DNA of 64,000 bases from Lingula anatina (Eukaryota > Brachiopoda > Lingulata > Lingulida > Lingulidae). This document shows, one piece after another, positions 11,834 through 27,000 of the stretch. The notes beneath the pieces were generated by a model. It saw nothing but the letters and a program-made list of their open reading frames with translations. It searched no databases and had not been told where the DNA came from. Positions within the stretch are counted from its first letter, which is position 1, and each line of letters opens with the position of its first letter. The stretch spans positions 320,842 to 384,841 of the forward strand of contig NW_019775388.1 of assembly GCF_001039355.2 (NCBI RefSeq). Direction: 5' to 3'. Both the position numbers and the translations under genes were made by a program.

Positions 11834-13402
11834 CAGTAAAATCGGAAATGACCTAGCATTCTTAGTGTACAGGTATTCTTGTTTGTGTAAACATTCGTGT
11901 TAAGGCCTGCCATAATTTATAGACGCGCTTTTCAAGTAACTTCACGGTATATCATAAATAATGTACATGTACCGTATGTCTGAAATTTGTGGAACTCGGT
12001 GATGCCATTTTATTTAACAAGACTGTCTTTTTTTGCTTTGATAAGCAGACGATGCCTTTAATTCCCATATTCTAAATATACCGTGAAGTAAGGTGAAGGC
12101 CAATGAGTCATATAAAATTCCCCGGGTTGCAAAATTTCCGGTCAACCCGCCTCTTACTCCGAATCAAATTTTACGCAAATGAAAATTGAAAAAACATTTT
12201 TTCAGTGGTATTCCGCAATATATAGTATATATTGGAGGTGCGTTTTTGACATTTTACCCTAAAATTAGGTGCATAAAGTCAACATATGTGTTAAAAAGAA
12301 TTTTTTTTCTCTCGCTTAAACCAGCCTTACCCTTTTCTTAATAATTATTGTTTTTTCTGTTGTTACCACCTATTAAATTGAATGGTTGGAAAGTTAAATC
12401 CGAAATTTCAGCAAAAGCATCATATCAAATTTTATCAGTGGAATCATATTATTCATATATACTAGTATGCATACAGTGTATAAAGTTGCTTAAAGTTCTT
12501 ATGAAGTATATGCCCATCCACACATTCCTAGTATGCTGTGCCTGTGAATCTTTGATGTAGTTATTTGTTCAATGTGTCTCTGCTATTCAAATAAATAGTA
12601 TGCACTCTACTTAATTATTTTCATTGTTTATTCCTGAAATGATCTTGGCTCACGAGCTTGAATTTTGTTGTTAAACACTTATGAGACACTGGGAATCAAA
12701 AAGTTAACAGCTTTGCTTATCAATCTTTTAACACTAAAAAATTCCCCTGTGAAAAGTTAAGTTGTAGTTTTGAATATGCCATTTTTTTATAGTGATGAGG
12801 GTTTTGCATCTCAGTTGGTCTATATAGTCAAAAAGTTGAACAGACCATATTGAGGCTCTATAGTCTGAAATTTTTTTAATTTGAAATGATTTTTTATTCT
12901 CCAGTAGTTCATTGGTCTTACCCTGATATCCAGGTTCTAAGCAATGCTATACATCTTCTAGTATCTGAGCTTTTATGCCAATGCATTGTTAACAATTGTG
13001 GTAAAACTTGGAATAGTCCTTTATTGCATAAAGTTTATTAGTATTCCAAATGCCCAAAATATATCAGTTAAATACCAAATGCTGTATCAATTGATAACTG
13101 ATCTAAACTTCAACAGTAATTAAATAGCAATATCTTTGAAAGTTTTGAGCCAATAAACCTAAGATCATTGTATTTTTTAACTTAATGAACATTCAAATCA
13201 ATAAACCTACAAGTCAGTTTCTTAATTAATATTTTTTTCAAAATTTCTACAAACTTAACCCATTTATTAAAAGTAATTAAGTCAAGTGATGAGTATTAGG
13301 TGCCAAAATCTGAGCATATATGTGTATATATTATTTGGGAGCAAACAAGCTATAGTTATATATGCAACAAATTTACTAAATTTTTTTTCCAATTTTTTGT
13401 AG
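11834..13402. other. Intergenic region between Jun and MSH5 (divergent)
   Basis: About 1.6 kb between head-to-head genes. It should include the MSH5 promoter and an upstream non-coding MSH5 exon, because a good splice acceptor (tttttgtag) ends at 13402, 21 bases before the MSH5 ATG. No coding exon is seen. Confidence 0.5.
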
Positions 13403-13423
13403 GGAACTAAGTTTTATTAAAAA
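13403..13423 (+). other. MSH5: MSH5 5' UTR part of first coding exon
   Basis: A pyrimidine-rich tract ending tttttgtag (to 13402) is a good acceptor directly before this leader, which suggests a spliced upstream leader exon. That exon was not located. Confidence 0.4.
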
Positions 13424-13826
13424 ATGTCAAAAAGTAAATTGTCAACCACCAAGTCCAGTGTAGATATAACTACCCAATCCACATCTTGCTCGCCCAGTGC
13501 AGAGGATGACAGCTTCAGTGACACTGACATCACTGTCAGAAATGAAGCTAGAGAAGACATTTTCTCAGAAGAGTTTGAGCAACAGGTGCCCTCCTTTGTT
13601 TTTAATTTTTTTCTTTGAAATAATAATAGTTAACATGACTTACAAATGTATTTTTGGAGATTTCAAGGAGATTAAAGCATTCCAAGCCAGGATCTTCCAG
13701 CAAAAACTCATACATATATTTATCTCTCAAAATACGTGTTTAAAGATTAAATTTTTTTAAAATAAGTTCAACGAGAAGCAATTCATGCACTTAGAATGCA
13801 TTCAAAATCCTGGCTTGGATTGCTTT

Positions 13827-13868
<42 letters not shown>

Positions 13869-15264
13869 TAGTTTGAACACTCATAGGCTCAGAAATGACA
13901 GGAAATGAAATTCTCAGTGCTAAGGTTCCCTGGCCCAAAGTAAAAAAGTTAACATTGTTTTTGCTATCTGTATCTGTCTTAAACATTTATTTTTCCAAAG
14001 GGAATTGCAGTATACCAGTGAACCTCTCGACTAATAATAACATGATAGTTTTGTAGTAATAAACATTTGGATTTAACCAGATTTTGGAATTGGATGAACA
14101 TGTAGTGAATCTTTGGACTTTTGGTACACACCTTGTGCTTATGAATGAAGCATAGAATGGCTTCTACATATTTATATTAATTATGTTTCTACTATTATAT
14201 TTCAAATCTTTGTGTATAAGGACGTATGTCAGTTTACTTATGCACCTTTAAAATTTTCTCCAGAAATATAACTTTTTTTCATCAGATATACTTAAGCATT
14301 GTTTGGAATGCTGGAAAACTAGGTGTGGCCTATTATGATGTAGACACTACACAGATCTATCTCATGTTGGACTGCAGAGAAACTGATGACTTTCAGATCC
14401 TAAATAAAGGTAGTAAAAGGGTTATGGGGTGTGTGTCTTGGGAGAGAGAGTGTCTTGAAATGTTTAGAAAGCTATGACATTTGTACTTCAAAATGTGTTT
14501 GACATTAAGATATTACAAGGCATAAAGGTAAGAGAGAGAAAATGCACAACATGTTGTTTGCAGACATATCTTTTTAACAGAACTGTTGTGAGAGAATAAT
14601 CATTAATACCCTCTAGGACATTTAAACCACCCAAAAACTGCTTACCCTGAAATACAAATTATACAAAAATTATACCATTTAAATAATGAAACAAAATTAT
14701 CAATAGATTTGAAAATAAGAGTTGATAGCAAAAACAATTTAAAAGAATTGGTATAAAAGATAATGTTGTGTATTAGTGATAATGGTATAAGGTGGTTGAT
14801 GATCTTTATTTTCAGTTCTTTCACAAGTGTTACCAACTTGTATTATCACTAGCTCCAAACAAGATGACAGACTGTTGAAAGTTTTGCAGGAAAAATATCA
14901 AGGTAAAAAGGATCATGTTTAATTTTAGAAGTTAAAAGATATCAAATTAATGTGATTCAACATATTTTGATTACCTAAAAATGTTTAAATGAAGTTGGCA
15001 TGTTTAAAAGGTCTCTTGCTGTGAAACAGATCTCCCTAAGTATTTAATTTTAATTTCAGAGAAAGGTGTGATTTTGTATGCATGCTTATTGCAGTGTAGG
15101 TGGATTGCATTAATTCTCACCATATGTATGGGCTGTACAGGTATTTCCTCACCTGTAATGGCACTGTAGTTAACCATTGTCCTAAATTAAATTTAATGTA
15201 TATGGAAATGTACACGAGGGCTGTTAAAGGCTAGACTATTTGGACAATTATTATAGATGGTGAT

Positions 15265-15325
<61 letters not shown>

Positions 15326-18300
15326 ACGCTACTGGGTAACAGCAGGGGGTGATCATCTTTGAAAGTCTGTCAAAATATTCCTATGTGTTGGATTACAATG
15401 GGGGTGCTTTCATGTTAAAGGGGGTGGATGTGTCTTATTAAAACAGACAATTTTACGTTTCCAAACATTGCTGTGTATTTTAAACTTTTTAGCCAAAAAT
15501 GACACTAAAACAGTGCTTAAATCTGGCACAAAGTCATATACCAGTCCGTTTTCCAGCTGTATATTATAGAAAAAAAAGCTCTCAGAAAATTATTGTCATA
15601 TATATATTATAATAGTATTAATAATATTATTCATTAAAAAGAATTAAATATTTCATACATGTAGAAGATTTTGAAGCAACAGCTGATTTTTTTTCTTTGT
15701 AATACATTTTTAGGCGAAGATAATGATGAGAAAGATAGTAATGTCTTACAGTTCCTTCCAAGTGCTGACTTTAGTGAGTGTAAAATCGTCAAATTATGAA
15801 TATAATGACCTAAAAAAAATTAGACCAGATAAATGTTTTCACCTTGACACTTTATCAGTCAAGTCAAATCAATTTGTCATTTTTATTGATGTGTTGTTAG
15901 TTTTGTTCTATAACAACTAATTGCTTGAATCGTGGAAAGATTGTCATTGGAAATATTTCAAACAAAAACACCATGTCATTGTAGCTCTTGAAGTGTGCAA
16001 GAGACGTCTGCTTACAGTAAACCTCCCAGGAATACCAGACCATTTTGATGAGTCTCAGAAGACACTATATCTCTCCTCTCTCGTGCCAATGGACTGCACT
16101 AATATGGTAAAGGGATAGGATATAAAAGATTACAGACACCGAAGTTAGCTAGTGATGGTCATCGTTTTTTTTTTCTCTTAATGGGTATAGAAAAAGGGAG
16201 GCATAATATTTATCTTTTTTATGAGACAAGTTGGAATTTGGGGATTGATTGCAGTATTTAATTTCCTCTGTAGAAAATTTATTTCATTGGTTATATGCAG
16301 TTGAAAGTTAGGAAACAGTGTTGTAAACATAAAGTTAAAAAGCTATGGAGTGTTTTAGAAAAGAAGACAGCTTTAGGTTTTGTGGTATTTGATGGCTACT
16401 TATGGGGGATGTGGTTTGGTGATTGCAGACAGACAGCCCAGCCTCCAAATTGTACTGTTAAAGATATATGATAATGAATTTTTGCTGTTATTATTCTTTA
16501 TTCTTTGTTAATTTTCCAATTAATGAGATAGTAAGTGCATCATAAATTAATTAGTACAATGTGTTCTATTAACCATATTCCAGTTAAGTTAATTCTGTAT
16601 GTAGGGACTTTTATCAACCTGAAGATATATATTTATATATATGTTAAAAAGCATTTAACTTTCATATTTTACATAAGGATAGTTCTTTTCCACGTGTCTC
16701 TATGCGAACAGTGTTATAAAAGTTAAAAAGAATTTGATAACAGTTAATTAGCTAATAACCTGAATAACAAGCAAGATTGAAATGAAATGGGGATGTAGGA
16801 GTAGGCTTTACAATTACGTAGTACCCACATCATATCAAAGAGTCTCCAGCCACATCAGGTTGCATGGGTAACCACAATTGATGTTGTGGCTGTCACGGGG
16901 TTGATAAACCCAGTGTGATGTTTGTGGTAATATGGGACCTGGAAAACTGTCACATTTGGGTGTCATTGACGTATGTATGTGTAGATGCTGCTATAGTTTG
17001 ATATGAATTATAAAAAAGGATTTCATTCTTTGCAGCACAAAAACACATTGCATTCACTAAGCAGCATAACTGGGAGGTCTAACAATAACTAATATATATA
17101 ACCATATGTCTTGAAATAGAATGGATATGGACAGAATAATATACCCAGTAACTGAATTAATTGTTAGACTGATCATGCCCTTTTTTGAAATAATTTGTTA
17201 TAAATTTCACTATGCTAATACAAAACTGTAACTTTAAAATATTCTGTAATGACTATAGTCCACATTTGTAAATCAAGGTTCGTGCCACAGGAGCACTGCT
17301 GAAGTATCTAGAGAAGTGCCGTGTAGGTGTAGAGCTGGAGGGAGCTGATGTCAGAGTGCCAGTGCTGGCTTTGAAAACGTTTTCTCTGTAAGTAGATCAT
17401 TCTCCTTTGTTTGTCAAAAATCGATGGAGGAATTTTAATTGAACTAAAAGGTTGTTGTTTCACAAGAATTATTATGATCTTGTTCATATTTTAGGTCATT
17501 GAATCATAAATATGGATTTTAAGTTTTTAAAAAGCAGGAGTTAGGTGTTATCAAAGGAGCTAGTTAATGATGTTTTTTTACTTTAAATTTAATAAATGAA
17601 TGCTTATACATTCCTCCTGTTAATATGTGCAACATTTATAATTCTTAAGAATCAACATTCATAATACTTGAGAATCGTAAATAAATACATTAAGTTCTAG
17701 GTAAAGTTAATGTTTTCTTACACTTCATTTTGTTCAATTTATGTGTCTTGGCTCAGCCATAATTTCTTAGAAGGAGGCCATCAATTATCACTGTGATAAA
17801 TGATGTGTAGGCGGCTGTCCAAGAAAGAGACCAGTGCAAAATTAAAAGTCAGTGCCACAAAAGATGAGATTAGCAGGGTTTTATTTTGATGTGCTGAGTG
17901 CCATAATAATAGGGTTAAATCTCCCAGTGATGGGTTTACCTGGCTTGGATCACTTAGTGGGCCTTGGACTGAGCTATCTATTACCTTAATCTATGACAAC
18001 GACTCAGCTGTCATGCAGAAAGGTCATGCACATGTAAAGCGACCATTCACTGTTGAATATAAGACATAGTAATGTTTATCTCTAATATAATATAAGAGTT
18101 TCTATCACAAATAATGTCTCAGATAGTTGCCAGAGATAAATTAGACAAGAAGATTAAGTTAGATATATTTGGCCTTTCTGTACTTCTGACATTTCAAACA
18201 TAAAAAAACAGTAAGCTATTTTCTTACAAGTTGTTTGTCTCACTGTGATATTATCTTTCATGGTGGAAAGCAGCTAATATCTAAATGACATCTCTACAAA

Positions 18301-21300
18301 AAGTGATATTTTGATGAAGTTTCTAGATTTTGAACTAGATTTCTTTTAGCCTTCATAATTGGTTTCAGCTATGGGTCTGATGTAGATGATATACAGACAA
18401 AATATTAAATATATAATATGAGAAAAAAAAGGCTGCTTCTTACTAAAGTAATCAAGCCATTTTTATTTTAGCTAGGTCACTCACCTAAGGAGAGGTCCAT
18501 CTGTCAGTAAAATCAAGAATGTATAATGCATTCTTGGCAAACTTAATCTTTTTTTTTTCTTTTTTTTTTTTTTGGGGGGGGGGGGTAAATTAGTCTAATG
18601 CCTTTCCTTCCTTCATCTAAGACCCCACTACTTTAGATCGACCTAACTCCCTGGGGGGTTCACTCTATATAGCTGTCAGCCGAGCGGACACGAAAGTTAA
18701 TTACCCCCTTACAGCTTGTAGTAGGCGGGACGGACATTTAAGCCGGATTATCTGACAGTAATCTAGTGAGACTCCCCGTTTAGATCGATCTAAAAGCTCT
18801 GGGAATACAGTCTAAGTTACACTGTAGATCATGTATTTGACTAAAAACTTGAAAATATGAATTATTCAAAAAATTTTTACGTAGGTAATGGAAACTGTAG
18901 ACAATCATGGTCAGTAACTGTGTGAGGCTAATAACTTGAAGTTTTAATGGCACTTTACAACTGTAGCAAATTCTTCAAAATTAATCTGTGCCAAGTCATG
19001 TTATCAGTCCAAATAGTGTTTGATCATGTGTTTAATTGCTTAATTACTATACAGTGAAGGCCCACACAGGTCTCCATTGTCTGCCAGCCACCCAGGTTGA
19101 CATGTTCAGCACTAGCAGCAGAGTGGAAAACTTAACTGTGGTAACTGGAACTGATTACTGAACATATGTTAGGCTAGAGAATTACCTGTGAACTTCATTT
19201 GATGTGGGTCCTTTAATGTCCCAAATTAAGCCAGCGACAAGGGTATCATTGTACCTTATCCTGGCTGGTGCAGGAAGTGCTCACCTGGGCAGCAGGAGCA
19301 CCTGTTTGATTAGGGGCTATATAGATATAATCTTTTTTCATTATTTGTCCTTGTCACTAAACAAGGCTGTTGACAATAAAAGCAATAATTGCTTTCATGT
19401 CCAATAATAAGTAAAGAATTATTAAGAAATTGAATGGCATCACACTGCATTTGAACTCTGCACTTTGATGATACATCTTGTTATATTCAATAAAAAATAC
19501 CTATCTTTCTATCTATCTATTTTATCTATTTTCATTTTTAGAGATGACATGATGATTATTGATGACAATACATACTGGTAAGTATAAACTTGACTGATAG
19601 AAATAACCTATAACCAGACATGAGCTTTTTCCGCGGAAACGTGGAATTCCACATTTTTTTATTCAATTCTGATGGTTCCTGAGAATCGTCTTGTCTGAGA
19701 TACGATAAATGTTCAGAGTTTTTTTTAAACCTAGGCTCATGTCTGTATAACTATTTAACTATTTATTACTTTTTTAAAGTGCATTTCTGAAATTTATCAT
19801 ATAAACCCTATAAATTGTGAATTCATTTTTGCAAAATAAAGCTTATAAGCCATTGTTCATTTTCATCAAAGATCATACATTTTAATATCTTACATATCTT
19901 TAGTTTTGATATGAATTTTTTCAGTGATTGAGATTTTCTGTTTTATTTGCTCCATCTGGCTGTGTTGATAAAGACTTCAACAATATTGAAATCTTCCAAG
20001 TCACAGTTGTGGTGATTTGCTCAAGTGGGGTGAACCATTTACAAATTGGTTCAGTCAGACAAATTGATAACAGGGTAGATTAACAGGCCCTATCACCACC
20101 ACTTAAAGCTCTTCTTATGACAGTTACTATATTATATTCAAATATGTCCAAAACATACATATACCTATATTTATATATGTGTAAGACTAAATTGGCTATG
20201 GTAGATGGCATTGCAGATTATTCACCCAGATAATTCACCCATGAGATATCACTTTGTGCTTGTTGACAGAAGACATTAAATGTTGCTTTTTAGTTAACAT
20301 TTGATAATGCATTTTAAGCTCATGACATTAAATAGTGCTTTTTAATCTGACGACATTAAATATTACTTTTTAGTTTTTTCTAAATGTAATTGTGTGCAAG
20401 TGAACACAAGAGAAAAGATATTTGTTCTTCTCTTAGTGCACTGCAGATTTTCCAAAAGGAACTCCATCCTTCTGTGTATAAATCTGGCAGTTGGAACAGT
20501 GCCAAGGAGGGCCTAAGTCTGTTTGGTAACACCATTAAATAAACTACTGAAGACTTACAGCAATTTTTTCCTTCGGGATTAATTTCATCCTGCTGCCTTG
20601 TTGGTTTAAATTATACCAGAAACAAATTCTTTTGTAGGGATTTTTTACAAGTAATAAAAGTCATATTAATTTAAAGGATATTAAGATATCCTCAAAATGT
20701 TGATTGAATTCAAAGTTGCCAACATGACATAAAATGATCATTATAATTACTCAGTACAGAATCGTTAAGAATTGATTCTACTTTTCAATTCCATTTACAT
20801 AACAATATAAATGTACCATTTTCTTGTAGGAATCGTAAACAAATGTAAATCAAGAATTGGTTCCATGATGCTAAGGTAAATACTTTTTACTTACTTCAGA
20901 TATTTATTTTTTAAAATTTAATATGATACCAGTGTATAATTTAAATTTTTAACAAAATTTCAGCATGAAATAGAATATCTGTTCATGAATTAACTATTTT
21001 GTTAAATTTATTAAAATATTCATTTTTTAGGCTTTGGTTTCTGAGGCCTCTTAAAGATATTAACACTCTAAGGCAGAGACAAGATGCTGTTGCCTTTTTC
21101 TTCAATCCCAGAAACATTGAGATAAATAACTCACTGCAAGATTGCCTAAAACACATCAATAATACTCCTGTAAGAGATTCCAAAATATCTTTACTTTGTA
21201 CATTTTATATGTGAAGATGCAATTGAAAATATTTATTTATTATTTTTGGTGAATGAATCTGTGCAAGGTAAAGACAATCCAGTTATATATGGTATCTGTT

Positions 21301-23994
21301 TTGTAATTATGAAATTATAATGATAACCAGTGTCATTTTATGTGTGTGTGTGTGTGTGTGTGTGCACTTATGTGTACCTATAGATGTATATATGCATGTT
21401 TGTCATCAAGCGTACATTTGATTATAATCAGTGGAATCTACATGTTTTCAGAAAATTCTCAATCGAATGAAACAAGCTCAAGCTTCAATAGGGGATTGGC
21501 AAGCATTGTACAAAGTAAGAACTCGCATCAGCATGGCCACCTGCATATTGAGCACACACATAACACACTTTGAAATTATGATTTGAAGAAAAGACTCCTA
21601 GTATTCATCAACACTTATTCTGTGCACTATTTGTTAAGTATAAAGTTTTTTTAAGACTATGAATAAGGTGTTATGATTACAGGGTGGTTCATAAAAAACA
21701 ACCTATTTTGTTTTCCCTCTAAAAACAGTGTTAAGGAGGAAACGGGGAGTCAATATAGACACTGTAATCTTTCAACAGGATAGCGCACCACCACATTGTT
21801 CAAACTGAATGTTGGAATACCTTCGCATATATTTCCCTAGGGACAGACTCGTCTCATGCGCACTGACTTTCCTTGGCCACCCTACCTGCCAGATCTCAAT
21901 CCCCCAGATTTCTTCCTTTGGGGGTACCTTGAGGAAACAATTTATGCTAACAATCCACAAACACTAGATGCTTTGAGGACCAGCATACATTTAGGGAGTT
22001 AAGGAACATTCCGACTGTCATGACAGTAAGATTTTTATTGACAATTTCAAAGATCATGTGGCTGCTGTTATTCAGCACTGAGGAGCATGGATAGATCACA
22101 TCAGTTATTGAAATTTTACTGACTTAAAGGTTTCCAGTTTCTGCAGAATTAGCGAGGATAAAAAGGTCTTCCTTATGGAACAATTTGGTTAAAGAAAGTT
22201 GGAAATATCTAAATTATAGCAAAATTGAGATGGAAAGTAAAATAGGTCATTCTTTATGGACCACCCTGTATTACATTTTAAAAATCAGCATAGACCTTAT
22301 ATAATATGAATATAGACAATAACTTGAAATTGAAAAAAATGTCTTTTCAGACAATTTACAATGCGATTCACATAGGTGATATCTGCCGTGCACAGGCTGA
22401 CAAAATTGACATCTTTGAGAAGGTAAGCTATACGGTGGTTTGATTAGACAGTATCTAACAGAAATATGTTCAGAGTCCACAGGAGACCAAGTAGTTCCAG
22501 CAATATTCACTGCTTTTTTTTTTTTTTTTTTTAAGCTGAGCCACAGTGTTTAAAAGACTATTTTTTCTGATTGAACAATATTGAACACAAGTTTTACACA
22601 GGCAGAACTTATAGTATATTTTACAGGGATTTTATTTCTTTTCAGATAAGTACAGCATTCACAGAAGACTTGCACAGGATAGCAATTTTGATCAGTAAAA
22701 TAGTAAGTATATCAGTTAGAATGCATGTAATGTTGTAAAAAGATCTAAAGAATATGAATGATCTTGAACGAATAAATTTTTTTCTTATTTTGTCATTTAG
22801 TGTTTTGTGGTTTTATAGGTTGATTTTGATGAATCATTCGCCCAGAATAGGTTTGTGGTCAAGCCAAATGTGGATCCAACACTGGATGAAAGTAAGCTAG
22901 TTTAATGCTGTCATGGAATCAGATATAAATTAGTGAAGGTAGAGCCTCTAAATTTCAGAGGTAGAATTTTTCTGTATATTTTACACTTCTTGCTTGTATC
23001 TTCATTTGTTTATTTGGAAAGCATGGCTCTTGTGTCAAAATAACAATCTGGTTCAGTGCTTTTTAAGTGAATAAACATTCAGGTGCCAGGTTCATGATAT
23101 ATTACTCTGTATCTAAATGTCATTAAAATGAAAAGAAAAAAACATATATTTGACACCATTAAAAATTGGAAAAATTTTAATATATTTGTTTCTCAAATCT
23201 AAATGAAAATTTAGTAATTCAATTTCACTTTTTTTCTGATTACTCTTTGTGTGATGTTTTAGAAAAGAAAACCTATAATGGTCTGCCTGATTTCATGACG
23301 ACAGTTGCTCAAGAGGAGCTGAGTAAACTGAGTGAGGACATTTTGGAATGTAATGTCATTTATCTGCCACAGGTAAACCATGGTTTATCCGCAAAGACTT
23401 GTCAAATTCAGCCTTTCACTGTCACTAATTTCAGTGATGTTAGCCACTTGTTTAATATATAGGCATTTTTCCCATTCTAACAGAAACTGTTCTGGCATTT
23501 TTCAAGTATTTCTTTGTCTCTTCCATACCTTACTTTGAAGCAGACTCTTTTTACTATCATCAAAGCACAATTGTTAAAATGACATTTTACAAAAATATTT
23601 TGAGGCACTGAATATATGATTTTGTTGAGAAATACAATTTATAAACTATCCTTGAAATCCAGACTCAAGAATGCCATATAGATATATATTTTTACAAGAC
23701 TTTTTTTCTTCACTACTGTACTTTAGCTAAGTGGAACAGTTGCACATATGCCATCTTATGGAGAAAGGCATTTTTTTAGCAGGGCCAGTGAATTCATTAC
23801 TAAAAATGAAAAAAAAAAACAAAACAAAAACAGCACACAATGTCTTATCTAAAAAGAAAACCAGTAGATTTTAAACAATGACATGCTGTGAACTCAGTCC
23901 TTTTAACAGTGTGCCATCATAATTTCTTTTTGCTTAACTTGATTTTAACTAAAAAAAAAGGATTAGGTGAAAACACTGATTTTCTTCAATTGAA

Positions 23995-24043
<49 letters not shown>

Positions 24044-27000
24044 TTATCTATCTTCATTGCATTTAAAAAAAAACTAAAAATCTTGCTTGTTGTCATATTG
24101 TTATCTGCATTTTAGCTTGGTTATCTACTTGCCATCCCAAAGAGTAAGTTTTTAGAGGAGAAAGAATACCAAGTACCAGGACTGGATTTCATGGTAAGAG
24201 CTGTCATCATCACACCTGACATTTTTGTTTTGTGATCCAAATATTTTTTTTTTTCAGTTTGAATAGTATTTATTTTCTGTGTATTTTAGATTGCCAGTCA
24301 TTTGCATTTGTTTTATATCCTTTCAAACAGTGATACAGTGATAGGTCAGTTTTGTATGCTAAGATGCTGTATGAGTGAAAACTCCCACTCAATCATGTGT
24401 TACCTCTTGCTCTGGGCTGTGTGAGATTACTCACACTTTGATGAATATTACTTGCATTTCTTCCTGGTTCTGGCTCATAGACTGCACAATATGCCTTTAA
24501 GCATGCACAGTTAGGTCCTATTTCATCTATGATCCTCTCTTTTATCTCTCTTTCTGATGTAATTTTTTTTCTATTTTCTTAAAGGGACAGTTTATACAAT
24601 TTTAGTTGAGGTGAATCTTTATATGTTCCTGTTAAGTTGCTTGTAATTTTGCCTCAAAGGCATTTTATATCCTTTCTAGACAAATCCTACTTAAACTTAG
24701 CATTTGTCTGATTTGTACATGATGTGAAATACAAAGAATACATACTGTATAAAGAAATGGACTTAAATGTCTGTATGATTATGTTCTTTTTAGTTTGAAA
24801 CTTGACATCTTGAGAAAATTATCCCCGATGCCAGCTAGGAAAGTTCAATCTTTTATTCTTCTCAACAAAACCCTGTGAATGGTTCCTTTAATTGAATAGA
24901 AACTTGATTTATTAGCTGGGCATGAACAGGGTCTGTATGAGGCCTGGCTGGTTGCTATAAACAGCTTTGTCCAATTTTGCATAAAAATTCATTTTTTCCT
25001 ATTTGTAAATATGTTGGTATTTTCTTGATGTTCAAGGAGAAAATTTTGTTTTGATCATTAAGTTACTGAATTCAGTTAGAGAATGTTGAAAATATCAAGA
25101 TAGTTTTGTTTGTTGACTATGGACTGTAACCCCATAGTCCATTTAATTGCATGGCATTTGATAAACCTGATGCTTCACATTTGGATAAAATAAGTACATC
25201 GGTTTTAAACTCATTTCCTCTTCTATGTCACTGAGAGGTTTTAAAATCAGAATAAAATGTTGTGACATATTTCACCCCAACTGAAAGTGAAGTACATCTT
25301 GCCTTCACACGGATTAGAGTTTTTATGTTCCTCCAGTGCAGTGCTCTGTATTGTGATTTATATTGCATTGCTAAGATTTTGTTGTTCTAAGTTTCCTTTA
25401 GTGCAGTACAGTATATTGTGATATACGTTAAGCTACTAAAAATAGGAACCCCATTTATTCCATATCTCTGTTAAGGCAGCCCACTTGTTATGAATCATTG
25501 GCATTAGCAGCAAATGTTCCACATAACTGATTTATATAACAGTTGTTTACTATGATACAAATCTTAATCTCCTAAAAAACAAAACTTCCTGGTTTTCTGG
25601 TGCATTCTCTTAGGAATTATAGTTAACAAATATCATGAAATTATGTTTATGAATAATATGAAGGTTTAACATTTTCAGTTTTTCTCAAATGATACAAGCT
25701 ATTTCAAGAGTGCTAGAACAAGAGGTATGTTTGGAAATTTTTAATTTAAATTAATCAATGAAATTTGTTACCTAGAGTAAAGGAGGTCAGTGCACCCATC
25801 ATGAAATGTGAAGAATTTCATGTACTTGACATCTTTTCAGTAAGATATTAAATTATATAATTGGTTTTATGAATTCAGAACTGGACCATCTACTTGGTGA
25901 CACGCAGTGTGATATTACTGGTGAGACAAAGATTCTCTAGCACATCAATCTCTGCCAGATCCTAGCTGTCCTTCTCTAACACAGCTACATCTGTACCCAT
26001 TTTGTAATATCCTATATAATTATCTACTACATGACTTTCCTATATATATAAATATTTGATAAAATAAAAATGTATTCTGCCTTTCTGATAATTCTGCCTG
26101 TATTTAAAGAGGACTCAAACATGCGTCATGAGAATTAAACATTAACTATTAGGTTAATCATGAAAGTACAGTTGTATAGCACAGAAACTGTCTTCTTTGA
26201 AAGTTCTGTACGTCTAAGTTTTAAAATAAAAGTCTGCTTCCTCATGTCTTCAGCAAATGCCCTCCTTGTTTCATTTAGTATTTCTATTTTCAGATCATGA
26301 AACTAGCATCATGCACAGACTACAGAACACCATCCTAGAGCACTGCAAGGTGCTGCTGGATATCATGGACTTGACTGCTCATCTAGACTGGTTTGTTGAC
26401 TAGATAAGCAGGATTGCTAACATTTCATCCCCCAAAATTCACAAATCAGTTATTTTTTATGTTATAAATAATGGAATTAAACATGAAAACAAAAGGCATA
26501 CTAAAGAATTAATGAAATGTGCTTAAAATTGCATAAAATTAGTATTCCTTGACCAGCTACAAATCTTGTGTAATCATGCAGACAATGGAATCAGTCAGGG
26601 GTGGAGAAGTTTCTCTGGCCATTGCCCACAGTCAGATGTGTAACATATGTTTGTCTCTTGTTTTGTAAATACAGTATATTCTATGTTCAATATTTCAGTT
26701 TGCTAGCACTAGCTACATGTGCCAGAGAATATAATTATGTCCGTCCTGAGCTGACCACTGAAAATATCATTGTGATTCAAAGTGGCAGGTAGACAAAGCA
26801 TATTACACAGAAATAATCAAAGTTAACCTTTACAATGCAGATAAAATTTATAGTAATTTTTAAAAAAATTTAATTTTGTTGAAACTTTAAAGTAGAATGA
26901 CAGATGCTGCTTCTGTGGATAGTTGTGTTCATTAGCTTTGTGTCTATTAATTAGCTACTGAGAATTTGTTATATTTTCTGTCCAGGCATCCTCTTCAAGA

